From NCBI RefSeq assembly GCF_000744655.1, contig NZ_JQMJ01000004.1, forward strand, positions 5,580,001 to 5,644,000: DNA of 64,000 nucleotides. The letters run 5' to 3'. A program made the translations under genes and the position numbers. This DNA comes from Streptacidiphilus rugosus AM-16. GTDB lineage: Bacteria; Actinomycetota; Actinomycetes; Streptomycetales; Streptomycetaceae. Shown one piece after another: positions 35,714-45,898 of this stretch. The notes below the pieces were generated by a model. The model had not been told where the DNA came from. It worked only from the letters and a program-made list of their open reading frames with translations, and did not search any database. Positions within the stretch are counted from its first letter, which is position 1. Each line of letters begins with the position of its first letter.

Positions 35714-36682
35714 ATGAATCGCGTGCGTACCCCCTTCTCCCTTCTCGCCGAGCGCGTCACCGTCCCGGACCAGTGGGTCCGGCGTGCGGCGCTGGCGACG
35801 CTGGTGTGCAGCGTCCTGATCATCGTCACCGGTGGTGCGGTGCGGCTGACCGGCTCCGGTCTCGGCTGCCCGACCTGGCCCACCTGCACGTCGTCGACGC
35901 TCGCGCCGACGTCGGCGATGGGCGTCCACGGCCTGATCGAGTTCGGCAACCGGATGCTGACGGACGTGATCTGCGTCGTCGTCGGTCTGGCGATCATCGC
36001 CGCGCGCTGTGCGAAGCCGCACCGCAAGGACGTGACGCGGCTCGGGTGGTACCAGTTCTGGATCATCGTGGCCGAAGCCGTCATCGGCGGGATCACCGTG
36101 CTGACGCACCTGAACCCCTACGTGGTCTCGCTGCACTTCCTCAGCTCGATGCTGCTGATCCTCACCTCGCTGGCCATGTGGCAGCGCACCCGTGAGGGCG
36201 ACGGCGCGCCGGTACGCACGGTCGGCCGCCCGATCATCCACCTCTCCCGCGTCACGGTCGCCATGACCGCCCTGCTGGTCGTCGCGGGCACCCTGGTCAC
36301 CGGCACCGGCCCGCACCCGGGCGACAGCAGCGACGTGAAGCGGATGCCGTTCGACTGGGACAAGATCACCCAGTTCCACGCCGACTTCGCGATGATCAGC
36401 GTCGGCCTCGCCGTGGCCATGCTCTTCGTCCTGATGGCCGTCGACGCCCCCCACGCGCCCCGCCGCGCGGCGAAGGAGTTCCTGGCCGTGCTCCTCGCCC
36501 AGGGCGTCCTCGGCTTCGTCCAGTACTTCACCCACGTGCCCGAGCTGCTGGTCGGCATCCACCTGCTGGGCGCCGCCCTGTGCTGGATCGCGGTGCTGCG
36601 CCTGCACCTCTCGCTCCGCGTCCGCCCCGCAGCCGACGCGCTGCCCCGCCCGGCCGACATCGAGGCCCTGGCCGTCGCCTGA
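35714..36682 (+). CDS. ctaA: Heme A synthase CtaA (COX15 type)
   Basis: A 322-residue membrane protein with about eight helices that hydroxylates and oxidises heme O to heme A for cytochrome c oxidase. Seen are GGAVRLTGSGLGCPTWPTC near the N-terminus (with the conserved cysteines and heme-binding glutamate/histidine pattern), EFGNRM, HFLSSMLLI, TGPHPGD and HIHADF-like FHADFAM, and LLVGIHLLGAAL. The ATG at 35714 has GGGAGGG upstream. It converges with the small conserved protein and ends at a strong hairpin. CtaB nearby makes its substrate. Confidence 0.95.
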   Translation: MNRVRTPFSLLAERVTVPDQWVRRAALATLVCSVLIIVTGGAVRLTGSGLGCPTWPTCTSSTLAPTSAMGVHGLIEFGNRMLTDVICVVVGLAIIAARCAKPHRKDVTRLGWYQFWIIVAEAVIGGITVLTHLNPYVVSLHFLSSMLLILTSLAMWQRTREGDGAPVRTVGRPIIHLSRVTVAMTALLVVAGTLVTGTGPHPGDSSDVKRMPFDWDKITQFHADFAMISVGLAVAMLFVLMAVDAPHAPRRAAKEFLAVLLAQGVLGFVQYFTHVPELLVGIHLLGAALCWIAVLRLHLSLRVRPAADALPRPADIEALAVA

Positions 36683-36699
36683 GCGGCACGACCACGGAC

Positions 36700-36746
36700 G
36701 CACGAAGAACGCCCCCGGCCGGTCGGCCGGGGGCGTTCTTTCGTGC
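36700..36746. terminator. Strong bidirectional terminator after ctaA
   Basis: A 15-bp perfect stem (36707-36721 with 36724-36738) with a 2-nt loop extends, with one bulged base, to about 21 bp, and has a short TTT on the ctaA strand. It separates ctaA from the convergent 110-residue gene and would stop transcription from both sides. Confidence 0.85.
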
Positions 36747-36759
36747 GTTCCTGGGAGCG

Positions 36760-37092
36760 TCAGCTGCCGAGCTGGATGCCGGCCATCCGGCGCCACTCGT
36801 AGGCGCCGGTCTTCACCCTGAGGCCCAGCTCGCCCTCGAAGTTCTCCGCGCGGTTGACGCCGGACAGCTCCACCGCCCGCTCGGCCACCGCGTAGCTGGG
36901 GGCGACCTGGTCGCCCCACGCGCCGTCCGCGCCGACCAGGGCGATCCGGGTGGCGAGCGTGCCGACGTACTCGACGACACCGTCCGCGCTGCCGCCGTGG
37001 GCCGCGGCGAAGGCCTTGACGTTCTTGGCGATGCGCGCGGCGCGCTTCTCGTCACGCGGGGACAGGGCGGTGGCGGTGGTCTCTTCGGTCAT
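36760..37092 (-). CDS. Conserved small protein next to ctaB (110 aa)
   Basis: A 110-residue soluble protein with no recognised catalytic motif; it reads as helix-beta (RDEKRAARIAKNVKAFAAAHGG, VEYVGTLATRIALVGADGAWG, ELGLRVKTGAYEWRR). It is found beside ctaB in streptomycetes, so a link to heme or oxidase assembly is possible but unproven. It lies on the same strand as ctaB, downstream of a terminator-like hairpin. The start ATG at 37090-37092 gives a typical acidic N-terminus. Confidence 0.75.
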   Translation of the reverse strand: MTEETTATALSPRDEKRAARIAKNVKAFAAAHGGSADGVVEYVGTLATRIALVGADGAWGDQVAPSYAVAERAVELSGVNRAENFEGELGLRVKTGAYEWRRMAGIQLGS

Positions 37093-37128
37093 GGACAGCA
37101 GATTACTCAGGGGTAGCCGGACATACGA

Positions 37129-37166
37129 CCGGGCCCCGGTGTGCGGTAAGGCACATCGGGGCCCGG
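37129..37166 (-). terminator. Hairpin terminator after ctaB
   Basis: A 16-bp stem with one mismatch (37129-37144 with 37151-37166) and a 6-nt loop lies 23 nt past the ctaB stop. It should end the ctaB message, so the 110-residue gene downstream probably has its own promoter or relies on read-through. Confidence 0.75.
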
Positions 37167-37188
37167 AGGAGCGCGAACGGAGTCGGGA

Positions 37189-38130
37189 CTACTTCAGGAA
37201 GGGGTCGATCGCGATCTCGACGAAGAGCAGCGTCAGATAGGTGATCGACCAGTGGAACAGTCGCATCTCCTTGAGCTTCGCGCCCGTGACCCCCGCCTTG
37301 GCGCGGGAGAGCAGGCCGTGGGCCTCCTTGAGCCACAGCGCGCCGAGCGCCACCGCGGTCGCCGGGTAGACGACACTCGTGTGGCCCAGCGGCCACAGCG
37401 CGAGCGAGACGGCGACCATCACCCAGCTGTAGGCGACGATCTGCTTCGCCACGGCCTCGTTCGTGGCCAGCACCGGCAGCATCGGCACGCCCGCGTTGGC
37501 GTAGTCCTCCTTCACCTTCATCGACAGCGGCCAGTAGTGCGGCGGCGTCCAGAAGAAGATGACCAGGAAGAGCACCAGCGGGGCCCAGCCCAGCGAGTTC
37601 GTCACCGCCGACCAGCCAATGAAGACCGGCATGCAGCCCGCGATCCCGCCCCAGACGATGTTCTGCGCGGTGCGGCGCTTGAGGCCCAGTGTGTAGACGA
37701 AGACGTAGAAGAGGAGCGCCGCCAGCGACAGCGCCGCGCTCAGCGGGTTGACCAGGAGCGCGAACCACGCCGTCGACCCGACGGCGAGGGAGATGCCGAA
37801 GACCAGGGCCTCGCGCGGCGAGACGATGCCGGTCACCAGCGGGCGCTGCTCGGTCCGGTGCATCAGCGCGTCGATGTCCCGGTCGATGTACATGTTGAGC
37901 GCGTTGGCGCCGCCCGCCGACAGGTAGCCGCCGACCACGACGGTCAGGACCAGCAGCAGGTCGGGAACACCGCGCTGGGCCAGGAACATCACCGGAACGG
38001 TGGTGATCAGCAGCAGCTCGATGATCCGCGGTTTGGTCAGTGCGATGAAGGCCCCGACACGGGCCTTCAGCGGCCGATGCCCGGGGTTCCCCTTGACCAG
38101 ACCGGCCGGACGTGTTTCGACGGCGGTCAC
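37189..38130 (-). CDS. ctaB: Heme O synthase (protoheme IX farnesyltransferase)
   Basis: A 313-residue polytopic prenyltransferase with about nine helices that adds farnesyl to heme B. The UbiA-family prenyl-diphosphate motif is [12 protein letters not shown] followed by [11 protein letters not shown] (near residues 80-100), and the second motif lies in [17 protein letters not shown]. The GTG at 38128-38130 (VTAVETRP) has CAGGGG about 6 nt upstream; an in-frame GTG at 38136 is an alternative. It is divergent from tkt, with about 300 bp between starts. Its product feeds CtaA. Confidence 0.94.
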   Translation of the reverse strand: MTAVETRPAGLVKGNPGHRPLKARVGAFIALTKPRIIELLLITTVPVMFLAQRGVPDLLLVLTVVVGGYLSAGGANALNMYIDRDIDALMHRTEQRPLVTGIVSPREALVFGISLAVGSTAWFALLVNPLSAALSLAALLFYVFVYTLGLKRRTAQNIVWGGIAGCMPVFIGWSAVTNSLGWAPLVLFLVIFFWTPPHYWPLSMKVKEDYANAGVPMLPVLATNEAVAKQIVAYSWVMVAVSLALWPLGHTSVVYPATAVALGALWLKEAHGLLSRAKAGVTGAKLKEMRLFHWSITYLTLLFVEIAIDPFLK

Positions 38131-38428
38131 GAACACCCCTGGTTGATGAAGCTCAGCAGTACCACGCCACCTTAGACGCTCCGTATCTCCGGCTCGGCGG
38201 CGGGGCCCCGTGTCGGGGCAAAGCCCGTCGTAAGCGCACCGAAAACCCCTCGTCGGGCAGCTGTCGGGCCTCGGTAACCGGGTTGCCTCGTTCAGCGGGA
38301 ACGCTTGCTCGTATGAGCGGTAGGCTCGCTTTTGTAAAGCGGGTCAACGCTCTGAGCCCAGAAACCGCCGCCGTTGTCGGCTCCTCGGGCCGGGTCGAAA
38401 GACGTTACGGAAGGAGCCCTGATTCAGG
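38131..38428. other. Divergent promoter region ctaB/tkt
   Basis: No gene is seen. On the tkt strand, TAGGCT at 38321-38326 is a possible -10 with GGAACG 17 nt upstream, which looks like an ECF-sigma type promoter. GGAAGGAG at 38409-38416 is the nearest Shine-Dalgarno but lies 12 nt from the start. Confidence 0.4.
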
Positions 38429-40504
38429 GTGAGCACGACGCCGAGCAACACCTTCGAGTGGACCGAGCTTGACCAGAGGGCGGTCGACACCGTCCGCGTC
38501 CTGGCGGCGGACGCAGTGCAGAAGGTCGGAAACGGCCACCCCGGTACGGCGATGAGCCTGGCTCCGGCCGCGTACCTGATCTACCAGCGCTTCCTGCGCC
38601 ACGACCCCTCCGACGCGCAGTGGGTCGGCCGCGACCGCTTCGTGCTGTCGCCGGGCCACACCTCGCTGACCCTCTACATCCAGCTCTACCTCTCGGGCTA
38701 CGGCCTGACCCTGGAGGACCTGGAGTCCTTCCGCACCTGGGGCTCGCTGACCCCGGGCCACCCCGAGCACGGCCACACCGTGGGCGTCGAGACCACGACC
38801 GGTCCGCTGGGGCAGGGCGTCGGCAACGCCGTCGGCATGGCGATGGCCAGCCGCTACGAGCGCGGCCTGTTCGACCCGGAGGCTCCCCAGGGAGCCTCCC
38901 CCTTCGACCAGACCATCTGGGCGATCGTCTCCGACGGCGACCTGGAGGAGGGCATCTCCTCCGAGGCGTCCTCGCTGGCCGGCCACCAGAAGCTGGGCAA
39001 CCTGGTCTTCCTGTACGACGACAACCACATCTCGATCGAGGGCGACACCGAGACCGCCTTCTCCGAGGACGTGCTGAAGCGCTACGAGGCCTACGGCTGG
39101 CACATCCAGCGCATCGAGCCCGCCGCCTCCGGCGACGTGGACGTGCACGCGCTGAACGCCGCGCTGACCGCCGCCAGGAACGAGACGGGCAGGCCGTCCA
39201 TCATCGCGATGCGCACGATCATCGCCTGGCCCGCGCCGAACGCGCAGAACACCGAGGCCGCGCACGGCTCCGCGCTCGGCGCGGACGAGGTCGCGGCCAC
39301 CAAGCGCGTGCTCGGCTTCGATCCGGAGAAGTCCTTCGTCGTCGCGCCCGAGGTGCTGGCGCACGCCCGCAAGGTCGGCGAGCGCGGCGCGCAGGCCAAG
39401 GCCGAGTGGGAGAAGCAGCTCGCGGACTGGCGCACCGCCAACCCGCAGCGGGCCGCCTCCTTCGACCGGATCACCGCGGGCGAGCTGCCCGAGGGCTGGG
39501 AGCAGAGCATCCCCTCCTTCGAGACCGGCTCCTCGATCGCGACCCGCGCCGCCTCCGGCAAGGTCCTGGTCGGTCTGGGCGGCGTGCTGCCGGAGCTGTG
39601 GGGCGGCTCGGCCGACCTGGCCGGCTCCAACAACACCACCATCGACGCCTCCTCGTCCTTCCTCCCGGTGGGCAACCCGCTGCCCGAGGCCAGCCCGTAC
39701 GGCCGCACGGTGCACTGGGGCATCCGCGAGCACGCCATGGGCTCGACCATGAACGGCATCGCGCTGCACGGGAACACCCGGATCTACGGCGGCACCTTCC
39801 TGGTCTTCTCCGACTACATGCGTCCGGCGGTCCGCCTGGCCGCGCTGATGAAGCTGCCGGTCACCTACGTGTGGACGCACGACTCCATCGGCCTGGGCGA
39901 GGACGGCCCGACCCACCAGCCGGTCGAGCACCTCGCCGTGCTGCGGGCCATCCCCGGCCTCAACATCGTCCGTCCGGCCGACGCCAACGAGACGGCCGTG
40001 GCCTGGGCCGAGATCACCCGCCGCCACACCGCCAACCCGGCCCCGCACGGTCTGGCGCTGACCCGCCAGGGCGTGCCGACCTACGCCCGCAACGAGGACG
40101 CGGCCAAGGGCGGCTACGTGCACACCGAGGCCGAGGGCGGCGAGGCGAAGGTCGTCCTCATCGGCACCGGCTCCGAGCTGCAGCTCGCCGTCGCGGCCCG
40201 CGAGGCGCTGCAGGCCGAGGGCGTCCCGACCCGCGTCGTGTCGATGCCGTCGATCGAGTGGTTCGAGGAGCAGACCAAGGAGTACCGCGACAGCGTGCTG
40301 CCGCCCTCGGTCAAGGCGCGCGTCGCGGTCGAGGCCGGCATCGCGCTGACCTGGTACCGCTTCGTCGGCGAGGCCGGACGCATCGTCAGCCTGGAGCACT
40401 TCGGCGCGAGCGCCGACGCCAAGGTGCTGTTCCGCGAGTTCGGGTTCACGCCCGAGGCCGTCACCGCCGCCGCCAGGGAATCTCTGGCCGCCGCCGGCAG
40501 CTGA
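38429..40504 (+). CDS. tkt: Transketolase
   Basis: A 691-residue thiamin-diphosphate enzyme that moves two-carbon units between sugars. The TPP-binding segment is SDGDLEEGISSEAS with the following NLVFLYDDNHISIEGDTE; HPGTAMSLAPAAYL and the C-terminal THDSIGLGEDGPTHQP and RPADANETAVAW segments are typical. Length matches the family. It starts the pentose phosphate operon (tkt-tal-zwf-opcA-pgl); the tal start follows its stop by about 31 bp. Confidence 0.96.
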   Translation: MSTTPSNTFEWTELDQRAVDTVRVLAADAVQKVGNGHPGTAMSLAPAAYLIYQRFLRHDPSDAQWVGRDRFVLSPGHTSLTLYIQLYLSGYGLTLEDLESFRTWGSLTPGHPEHGHTVGVETTTGPLGQGVGNAVGMAMASRYERGLFDPEAPQGASPFDQTIWAIVSDGDLEEGISSEASSLAGHQKLGNLVFLYDDNHISIEGDTETAFSEDVLKRYEAYGWHIQRIEPAASGDVDVHALNAALTAARNETGRPSIIAMRTIIAWPAPNAQNTEAAHGSALGADEVAATKRVLGFDPEKSFVVAPEVLAHARKVGERGAQAKAEWEKQLADWRTANPQRAASFDRITAGELPEGWEQSIPSFETGSSIATRAASGKVLVGLGGVLPELWGGSADLAGSNNTTIDASSSFLPVGNPLPEASPYGRTVHWGIREHAMGSTMNGIALHGNTRIYGGTFLVFSDYMRPAVRLAALMKLPVTYVWTHDSIGLGEDGPTHQPVEHLAVLRAIPGLNIVRPADANETAVAWAEITRRHTANPAPHGLALTRQGVPTYARNEDAAKGGYVHTEAEGGEAKVVLIGTGSELQLAVAAREALQAEGVPTRVVSMPSIEWFEEQTKEYRDSVLPPSVKARVAVEAGIALTWYRFVGEAGRIVSLEHFGASADAKVLFREFGFTPEAVTAAARESLAAAGS

Positions 40505-40535
40505 ACCCTTCGAGACTTGAGGAAAGTGATTCATC

Positions 40536-41654
40536 ATGACCGACTCTCTTGCGCGCCTCAGTGACGAGGGCGTGGCGATCTGGCTGGACGACCTGTCCCG
40601 CAAGCGGCTGACCTCGGGCAACCTGGCCGAGCTGGTCCGCGACAAGCACGTGGTGGGCGTGACCACCAACCCGTCGATCTTCCAGAAGGCGATCGGCTCC
40701 GGCGACGGCTACGAGGCCCAGCTGGCCGACCTGGCCGTGCGCGGCGTCACCGTCGACGAGGCCGTGCGGATGATGACCTCCGCCGACGTCCGCGACGCGG
40801 CCGACGTGCTGCGCCCGGTGTACGACGCGAGCAACGGCCGCGACGGCCGGGTCTCCATCGAGGTCGACCCGCGCCTGGCGCACGAGACGGCGCCGACCAT
40901 CGCCGAGGCCAAGCAGCTGTGGTGGCTGGTCGACCGCCCCAACACCTTCATCAAGATCCCGGCCACCCTCGCGGGCCTGCCGGCGATCAGCGCGGTGCTC
41001 GCCGAGGGCATCAGCGTCAACGTGACGCTGATCTTCTCGCTCGACCGCTACAAGGCCGTCATGGACGCCTTCCTGACCGGTCTGGAGCAGGCGAAGGCCA
41101 ACGGCCACGACCTCTCCACGATCGAGTCGGTCGCCTCCTTCTTCGTGTCCCGCGTGGACACGGAGATCGACAAGCGGCTGACGAAGATCGGCACCGAGGA
41201 GGCGCTCGCCCTCAAGGGCCGGGCGGCCGTCGCCAACGCGCGGCTCGCCTACGAGGCCTACGAGGAGGTCTTCGGCAGCGAGCGCTGGAACGCCCTGGCC
41301 GCCGCCGGCGCCAAGCCGCAGCGTCCGCTGTGGGCCTCGACCGGCGTCAAGGACCCGAACTACGACGACACCATGTACGTCGTGGACCTGGTCGCCCCCG
41401 GCACCGTCAACACCATGCCCGAGGCCACCCTGGACGCCGTCGCCGACCACGGCGTCGTCCGCGGTGACACCGTCACGGGCGAGTACGCGGACGCGAAGGG
41501 CGTGCTCGACAAGCTCGAAGCGCTCGGCGTCTCCTACGACGACGTCGTCCAGCTGCTCGAGGACGAGGGCGTCGACAAGTTCGAGGTCTCCTGGAAGGAA
41601 CTGCTGGAGACGGTGCAGCAGTCCCTCGACGCGAAGGGCGGCTCTGACAAGTGA
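40536..41654 (+). CDS. tal: Transaldolase
   Basis: A 372-residue class I aldolase-type enzyme exchanging three-carbon units. The Schiff-base lysine is Lys140 in NTFIKIPAT, and the N-terminal [13 protein letters not shown] motif is diagnostic. The ATG follows a GAGGAAAG sequence. The stop overlaps the zwf GTG (GTGA), so the two genes are coupled. Confidence 0.96.
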   Translation: MTDSLARLSDEGVAIWLDDLSRKRLTSGNLAELVRDKHVVGVTTNPSIFQKAIGSGDGYEAQLADLAVRGVTVDEAVRMMTSADVRDAADVLRPVYDASNGRDGRVSIEVDPRLAHETAPTIAEAKQLWWLVDRPNTFIKIPATLAGLPAISAVLAEGISVNVTLIFSLDRYKAVMDAFLTGLEQAKANGHDLSTIESVASFFVSRVDTEIDKRLTKIGTEEALALKGRAAVANARLAYEAYEEVFGSERWNALAAAGAKPQRPLWASTGVKDPNYDDTMYVVDLVAPGTVNTMPEATLDAVADHGVVRGDTVTGEYADAKGVLDKLEALGVSYDDVVQLLEDEGVDKFEVSWKELLETVQQSLDAKGGSDK

Positions 41655-43279
41655 CCGATCCAGCGGCGGTGGGGGACGACCCCGCCCTCGACGGCTTCAC
41701 GCCGGACGACGAGTCCGGCGAGACGAACGTGTGGATCAACCCGCTGCGTGACCCGGCGGACCGACGGCTCCCGCGCATCGCGGGGCCGTCCGGCCTCGTC
41801 ATCTTCGGTGTCACCGGCGACCTGTCGCGCAAGAAACTGATGCCGGCCATCTACGACCTCGCCAACCGCGGCCTGCTGCCGCCGGGCTTCTCGCTCGTCG
41901 GCTTCGCCCGCCGCGACTGGGAGGACGAGGACTTCGCCCAGGTCGTGCACGACTCCGTCAAGGAGCACTCGCGCACGCCCTTCCGTGAGGAGGTCTGGCA
42001 GCAGCTGGCCAAGGGCATGCGCTTCGTCCAGGGCGAGTTCGTGGACGACGCGGCCTTCGAGAAGCTGCGCGAGACCATCGAGGAGCTGGACAAGGCTCAG
42101 GGCACCGGCGGCAACTTCGCCTTCTACCTGTCCGTGCCGCCCAAGTTCTTCCCGCAGGTGGTGCAGCAGCTCAAGGCGCACGGCCTGGCCGACCCGCCCT
42201 CCTTGCCCGCCAACGGGCAGGAGGGGCCCAGGGCCTCCTGGCGCCGGGCCGTCATCGAGAAGCCGTTCGGGCACGACCTCGCCTCCGCGCAGGAGCTGAA
42301 CAAGGTCGTCCACGAGGTCTTCCCGCGGGACGAGGTCTTCCGGATCGACCACTACCTCGGCAAGGAGACGGTCCAGAACATCCTGGCGCTGCGCTTCGCC
42401 AACTCGATGTTCGAGCCGATCTGGAACCGCGGCTACGTCGACCACGTGCAGATCACCATGGCCGAGGACATCGGCATCGGCGGTCGCGCGGGCTACTACG
42501 ACGGCATCGGCGCGGCGCGCGACGTCATCCAGAACCACCTGCTGCAGCTGATGGCGCTGACCGCGATGGAGGAGCCCGCCTCCTTCCACCCGAAGGCGCT
42601 GGTCGGCGAGAAGCTCAAGGTGCTCTCCGCGGTCAGGATCCCCGAGGACCTGGGCAAGCACACCGTGCGCGGCCAGTACGCGCACGGCTGGCAGGGCGGC
42701 GAGGAGGTGCTCGGCTACCTGGAGGAGGAGGGGATCGACCCCAAGTCCAAGACCGACACCTTCGCCGCGGTGAAGCTGGAGATCAACAACCGGCGCTGGG
42801 CCGGCGTCCCGTTCTACCTGCGCACCGGCAAGCGTCTGGGCCGCCGCGTCACGGAGATCGCGGTCGTCTTCCAGCGCGCCCCCTACCTGCCCTTCGACGC
42901 CGCGGCGACGGAGGAGCTGGGCCAGAACGCGCTGGTCATCCGGGTGCAGCCGGACGAGGGCGTCACCGTCCGCTTCGGCTCCAAGGTGCCGGGCACCTCG
43001 ATGGAGGTGCGGGACGTGACGATGGACTTCGCCTACGGCGAGTCCTTCACCGAGTCCAGCCCCGAGGCCTACGAGCGACTGATCCTGGACGTGCTGCTCG
43101 GGGACGCGAACCTGTTCCCGCGCCACCAGGAGGTCGAGGAGTCCTGGCGGATCCTGGACCCCATCGAGCAGTTCTGGGACAAGCACGGGCGCCCCGCGCA
43201 GTACCAGGCGGGCACCTGGGGCCCCGAGGAAGCGGACGAGATGCTCGCACGAGACGGCAGGAGCTGGCGTCGGCCATGA
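41651..43279 (+). CDS. zwf: Glucose-6-phosphate 1-dehydrogenase
   Basis: A 542-residue NADP-linked enzyme for the first oxidative pentose phosphate step. The coenzyme loop is [15 protein letters not shown] near residue 57, the substrate-binding motif is [13 protein letters not shown] near residue 233, and the conserved FYLRTGKRL segment follows. The N-terminal 40 residues before the Rossmann fold are a short acidic extension. It is coupled upstream to tal and downstream to opcA (ATGA overlap). OpcA, encoded next, is a known allosteric/assembly partner of this enzyme. Confidence 0.96.
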   Translation: MTDPAAVGDDPALDGFTPDDESGETNVWINPLRDPADRRLPRIAGPSGLVIFGVTGDLSRKKLMPAIYDLANRGLLPPGFSLVGFARRDWEDEDFAQVVHDSVKEHSRTPFREEVWQQLAKGMRFVQGEFVDDAAFEKLRETIEELDKAQGTGGNFAFYLSVPPKFFPQVVQQLKAHGLADPPSLPANGQEGPRASWRRAVIEKPFGHDLASAQELNKVVHEVFPRDEVFRIDHYLGKETVQNILALRFANSMFEPIWNRGYVDHVQITMAEDIGIGGRAGYYDGIGAARDVIQNHLLQLMALTAMEEPASFHPKALVGEKLKVLSAVRIPEDLGKHTVRGQYAHGWQGGEEVLGYLEEEGIDPKSKTDTFAAVKLEINNRRWAGVPFYLRTGKRLGRRVTEIAVVFQRAPYLPFDAAATEELGQNALVIRVQPDEGVTVRFGSKVPGTSMEVRDVTMDFAYGESFTESSPEAYERLILDVLLGDANLFPRHQEVEESWRILDPIEQFWDKHGRPAQYQAGTWGPEEADEMLARDGRSWRRP

Positions 43280-44301
43280 AGATCGATCTGACGGACACCA
43301 ACTCCAGCAAGATCAACGCGGCGCTGATCGACGCGCGCCGGGCCATCGGCACGGCGACCGTCGGCATGGTGCTGACCCTGGTCATCGTCACCGACGAGGG
43401 CAGCGCCTACGACGCGCTCAAGGCCGCCTCCGACGCCTCGCGCGAGCACCCCTCGCGCATCCTGGCCGTCATCAAGCGTCCGGGGCGCTCGCCCCGGGCC
43501 CGGGCCGAGGCCCGGCTGGACGCCGAGGTGCGGGTCGGCTCGGACTCGGGCACCGGCGAGACGGTCGTGCTGCGGCTGCACGGCGAACTGGCCGCGCACG
43601 CCCAGTCGGTCGTGCTGCCGCTGCTGCTGCCGGACGCCCCCGTCGTCGTCTGGTGGCCGGAGAACGCGCCGAAGAGCCCGTCCGAGGACCCGCTCGGCGC
43701 GCTGGCCCAGCGTCGGATCACCGACGCCGTCACGGCGGAGAACCCGGTCACCCAGCTCGCCGCCCGGGCCGACTCCTACGCCCCCGGCGACACCGACCTG
43801 GCCTGGACCCGGATCACCCCGTGGCGCTCGATGCTGGCGGCGGCGCTGGACCAGCGCCACGTGGCGGTCGAGTCCGCCTCGGTCGAGGGCGAGTCGTACA
43901 ACCCGAGCACCGAACTGCTGGCGCTCTGGCTGGCCGAGCGGCTGAAGATCAAGGTGGAGCGGACGGTCAGCGAGGGCCCCGGCATCACCGCGGTCCGGAT
44001 GCACACCGCCGACGGCGACGTCTGCCTGGACCGTCCGGACGGCCTGCTGGCCAAGCTGTCCATGCCGGGCCAGCCGGACCGGATGGTGGCGCTCAAGCGA
44101 CGCGAGACCTCGGAGCTGATCGCCGAGGAGCTGCGCCGCCTGGACCCGGACCTGATCTACGCCTCGGCGGTCCGCTACGGCGTGGACAACCTGCACTCGC
44201 AGTCCTCCACCAGCGAGGTCGTCGACCCGCCGGCGAACAAGCCGGCCGCGAAGCCGGCCGCCAAGAAGGCGACGGCGTCCTCCTCCCGGACCCAGAAGTG
44301 A
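43276..44301 (+). CDS. opcA: G6PDH assembly protein OpcA
   Basis: A 341-residue protein needed for full activity of the actinobacterial and cyanobacterial Zwf. Conserved segments are IGTATVGMVLTLVIVTDEGS, VVWWPENAPKSPSEDPLG, DLAWTRITPWRSMLAAALD and EGPGITAVRMHT. The C-terminus is Lys/Ala-rich (KPAAKPAAKKAT) and probably disordered. No enzyme motif is seen. ATGA overlap with zwf and GTGA overlap with pgl show tight coupling. Confidence 0.94.
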   Translation: MKIDLTDTNSSKINAALIDARRAIGTATVGMVLTLVIVTDEGSAYDALKAASDASREHPSRILAVIKRPGRSPRARAEARLDAEVRVGSDSGTGETVVLRLHGELAAHAQSVVLPLLLPDAPVVVWWPENAPKSPSEDPLGALAQRRITDAVTAENPVTQLAARADSYAPGDTDLAWTRITPWRSMLAAALDQRHVAVESASVEGESYNPSTELLALWLAERLKIKVERTVSEGPGITAVRMHTADGDVCLDRPDGLLAKLSMPGQPDRMVALKRRETSELIAEELRRLDPDLIYASAVRYGVDNLHSQSSTSEVVDPPANKPAAKPAAKKATASSSRTQK

Positions 44302-45077
44302 CCGCGCCGCAACTGGTCGTGCACCGCGACAAGGAGCTCATGGCCCTTGCCGCGGCTGCCCGGCTGATCACCAGGATCGTGGACGCCCAGTCCGCACGCG
44401 GCTCCGCCTCGGTGGTGCTGACGGGCGGGCGCAACGGCAACGCGCTGCTGGCCGCGCTCGCCGCCTCCCCGGCGCGGGACGCGGTCGACTGGTCCCGGCT
44501 CGACCTGTGGTGGGGCGACGAGCGGTTCCTCCCCGAGGGGGACCCGGAGCGCAACTACACGCAGGCGCGCGCCGAGCTGCTCGACGCGGTCCCGCTGGAC
44601 CCGGCCCGGGTGCACCCGATGCCGGCCTCCGACGGCCCGGACGGCTCCCCGGAGGCGGCCGCCGCCTCCTACGCCGCCGAGCTGGCCAAGGCCGCGAGCC
44701 CGCAGGAACGCCTGCGGGTGCCGACCTTCGACGTGCTGCTGCTGGGCGTCGGCCCGGACACGCACGTGGCCTCGCTCTTCCCCGAGCACCCGGGGGTCCG
44801 CGAGACCGAGCTGACCGTGATCGGGGTCCGGGGCGCTCCCAAGCCCCCGCCCACCCGCGTCTCGCTCACCCTCCCGGCGATCCGGGCCGCCCGCGAGGTC
44901 TGGCTGCTCGCCGCCGGCGAGGACAAGGCCGCCGCCGTCGCCATGGCCCTCTCCGGCCCCGGCGAACTCCAGGCCCCGGCCTCGGGCGCGACCGGCCGCC
45001 AGCGCACCCTCTGGCTCCTCGACCGCCCGGCCGCCGCACGGATCCCCGCACAGCTCTACCCGCCGGACGTGGCCTGA
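44298..45077 (+). CDS. pgl: 6-phosphogluconolactonase
   Basis: A 259-residue glucosamine-6-phosphate-isomerase/lactonase-fold enzyme that hydrolyses 6-phosphogluconolactone. Signatures: VVLTGGRNGNALLAAL, LWWGDERFLPEGDPERNYTQAR, and LLGVGPDTHVASLFPEHP. The start GTG overlaps the opcA stop. In many streptomycetes a pgi gene follows here; it does not in this window. A strong hairpin follows its stop. Confidence 0.94.
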   Translation: MTAPQLVVHRDKELMALAAAARLITRIVDAQSARGSASVVLTGGRNGNALLAALAASPARDAVDWSRLDLWWGDERFLPEGDPERNYTQARAELLDAVPLDPARVHPMPASDGPDGSPEAAAASYAAELAKAASPQERLRVPTFDVLLLGVGPDTHVASLFPEHPGVRETELTVIGVRGAPKPPPTRVSLTLPAIRAAREVWLLAAGEDKAAAVAMALSGPGELQAPASGATGRQRTLWLLDRPAAARIPAQLYPPDVA

Positions 45078-45097
45078 GCGGCACCGTTCGACCTCTT

Positions 45098-45128
45098 GAT
45101 GGGGACCGGCGCCGTGCCGGTCCCCATC
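45098..45128 (+). terminator. Hairpin terminator after the pentose phosphate operon
   Basis: A 13-bp perfect stem (45098-45110 with 45116-45128) and a 5-nt loop lie 21 nt after the pgl stop. It closes the tkt-tal-zwf-opcA-pgl operon. Confidence 0.8.
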
Positions 45129-45132
45129 GACG

Positions 45133-45161
45133 TTCCCCGGTCCTCGGACGGGGCCTAGACT
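45133..45161 (+). promoter_or_regulatory. Candidate promoter of the GNAT gene
   Basis: TTCCCC at 45133-45138 and TAGACT at 45156-45161 are 17 nt apart. TAGACT is 8 nt before the ATG at 45170, so the transcript is probably leaderless. Confidence 0.5.
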
Positions 45162-45169
45162 CGTGCCCC

Positions 45170-45787
45170 ATGGCAGACATGACGGTGCGTCAGGCATTTC
45201 GGGCGGATCGGGTCGAGCTCGCGGGGGTGTTGGCGCGGGCGTTCTACGACGATCCGCAGTTCCTCTGGTCGCTGCCGGATCAGCGCAGCCGGCTGCGGCG
45301 GATCGAGCGGATCTTCGACACCATCCTGCGGCACGAGGCGCTGCGGCACGGCACGGTGCAGCTCGCCGAGCGGGACGGCGTCGTCCTGGGCGGCACGGTG
45401 TGGCTGCCGCCGCACCACTGGCGTGATCCGCTGCACCGGCAGTTGCTCAGCGCGCCCGGGTTCCTGCGCGGCTACGGCCGCCGGATCCGCTACGGCGAGG
45501 CGTTCCAGCGCGCCAGTTGGGCGGTGCACCCGCGGGAGGCGCACTGGTACCTGTACATCATCGGCGTCGAGCCGGACCAGCAGGGCCACGGCGTCGGCGC
45601 GGCCCTGCTGCGGGCCGGGCTGGAGCGGGCGGACGCCGCCGGACTGCCCGCGTACCTGGAGTCCAGCGACGTCGCGAACGTGCCGCTGTACGAGCACTTC
45701 GGCTTCGAGGCGACCGGCTCGCTGACGCTGCCGGCCGGTGCGCCGGAGGTGCCGACCATGTGGCGTGCCACGACAGGGTGTCAATGA
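45170..45787 (+). CDS. GNAT-family N-acetyltransferase
   Basis: A 205-residue acetyltransferase of the GNAT superfamily. The acetyl-CoA P-loop is GVEPDQQGHGVGAALLRAGL (GQGxGxA type, near 137-150), preceded by a strand (WYLYIIGVEP) and followed by the C-terminal AYLESSDVANVPLYEHFGFEATG. It is like uncharacterised streptomycete GNATs; the substrate is unknown. No Shine-Dalgarno; a TAGACT box 8 nt upstream implies leaderless translation. Confidence 0.88.
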   Translation: MADMTVRQAFRADRVELAGVLARAFYDDPQFLWSLPDQRSRLRRIERIFDTILRHEALRHGTVQLAERDGVVLGGTVWLPPHHWRDPLHRQLLSAPGFLRGYGRRIRYGEAFQRASWAVHPREAHWYLYIIGVEPDQQGHGVGAALLRAGLERADAAGLPAYLESSDVANVPLYEHFGFEATGSLTLPAGAPEVPTMWRATTGCQ

Positions 45788-45898
45788 GGTGTACGGACGA
45801 TTGACGCAGTGCCAGGTGTGTTGAGCTGCGGAAACACCGAGACTCAAGTGACTCCGGATCCCCGGAGATGATCGTTCCGCTTGTAGATCGGGGTGGGA

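Noticed and set aside
36707-36738. Possible riboswitch or small RNA after ctaA
   Set aside because: The palindrome lies between two convergent stops and has terminator geometry; no extra conserved stem is visible.
38405-40669. Open frame of 754 codons opposite transketolase
   Set aside because: Antisense shadow; transketolase motifs occupy the other strand throughout.
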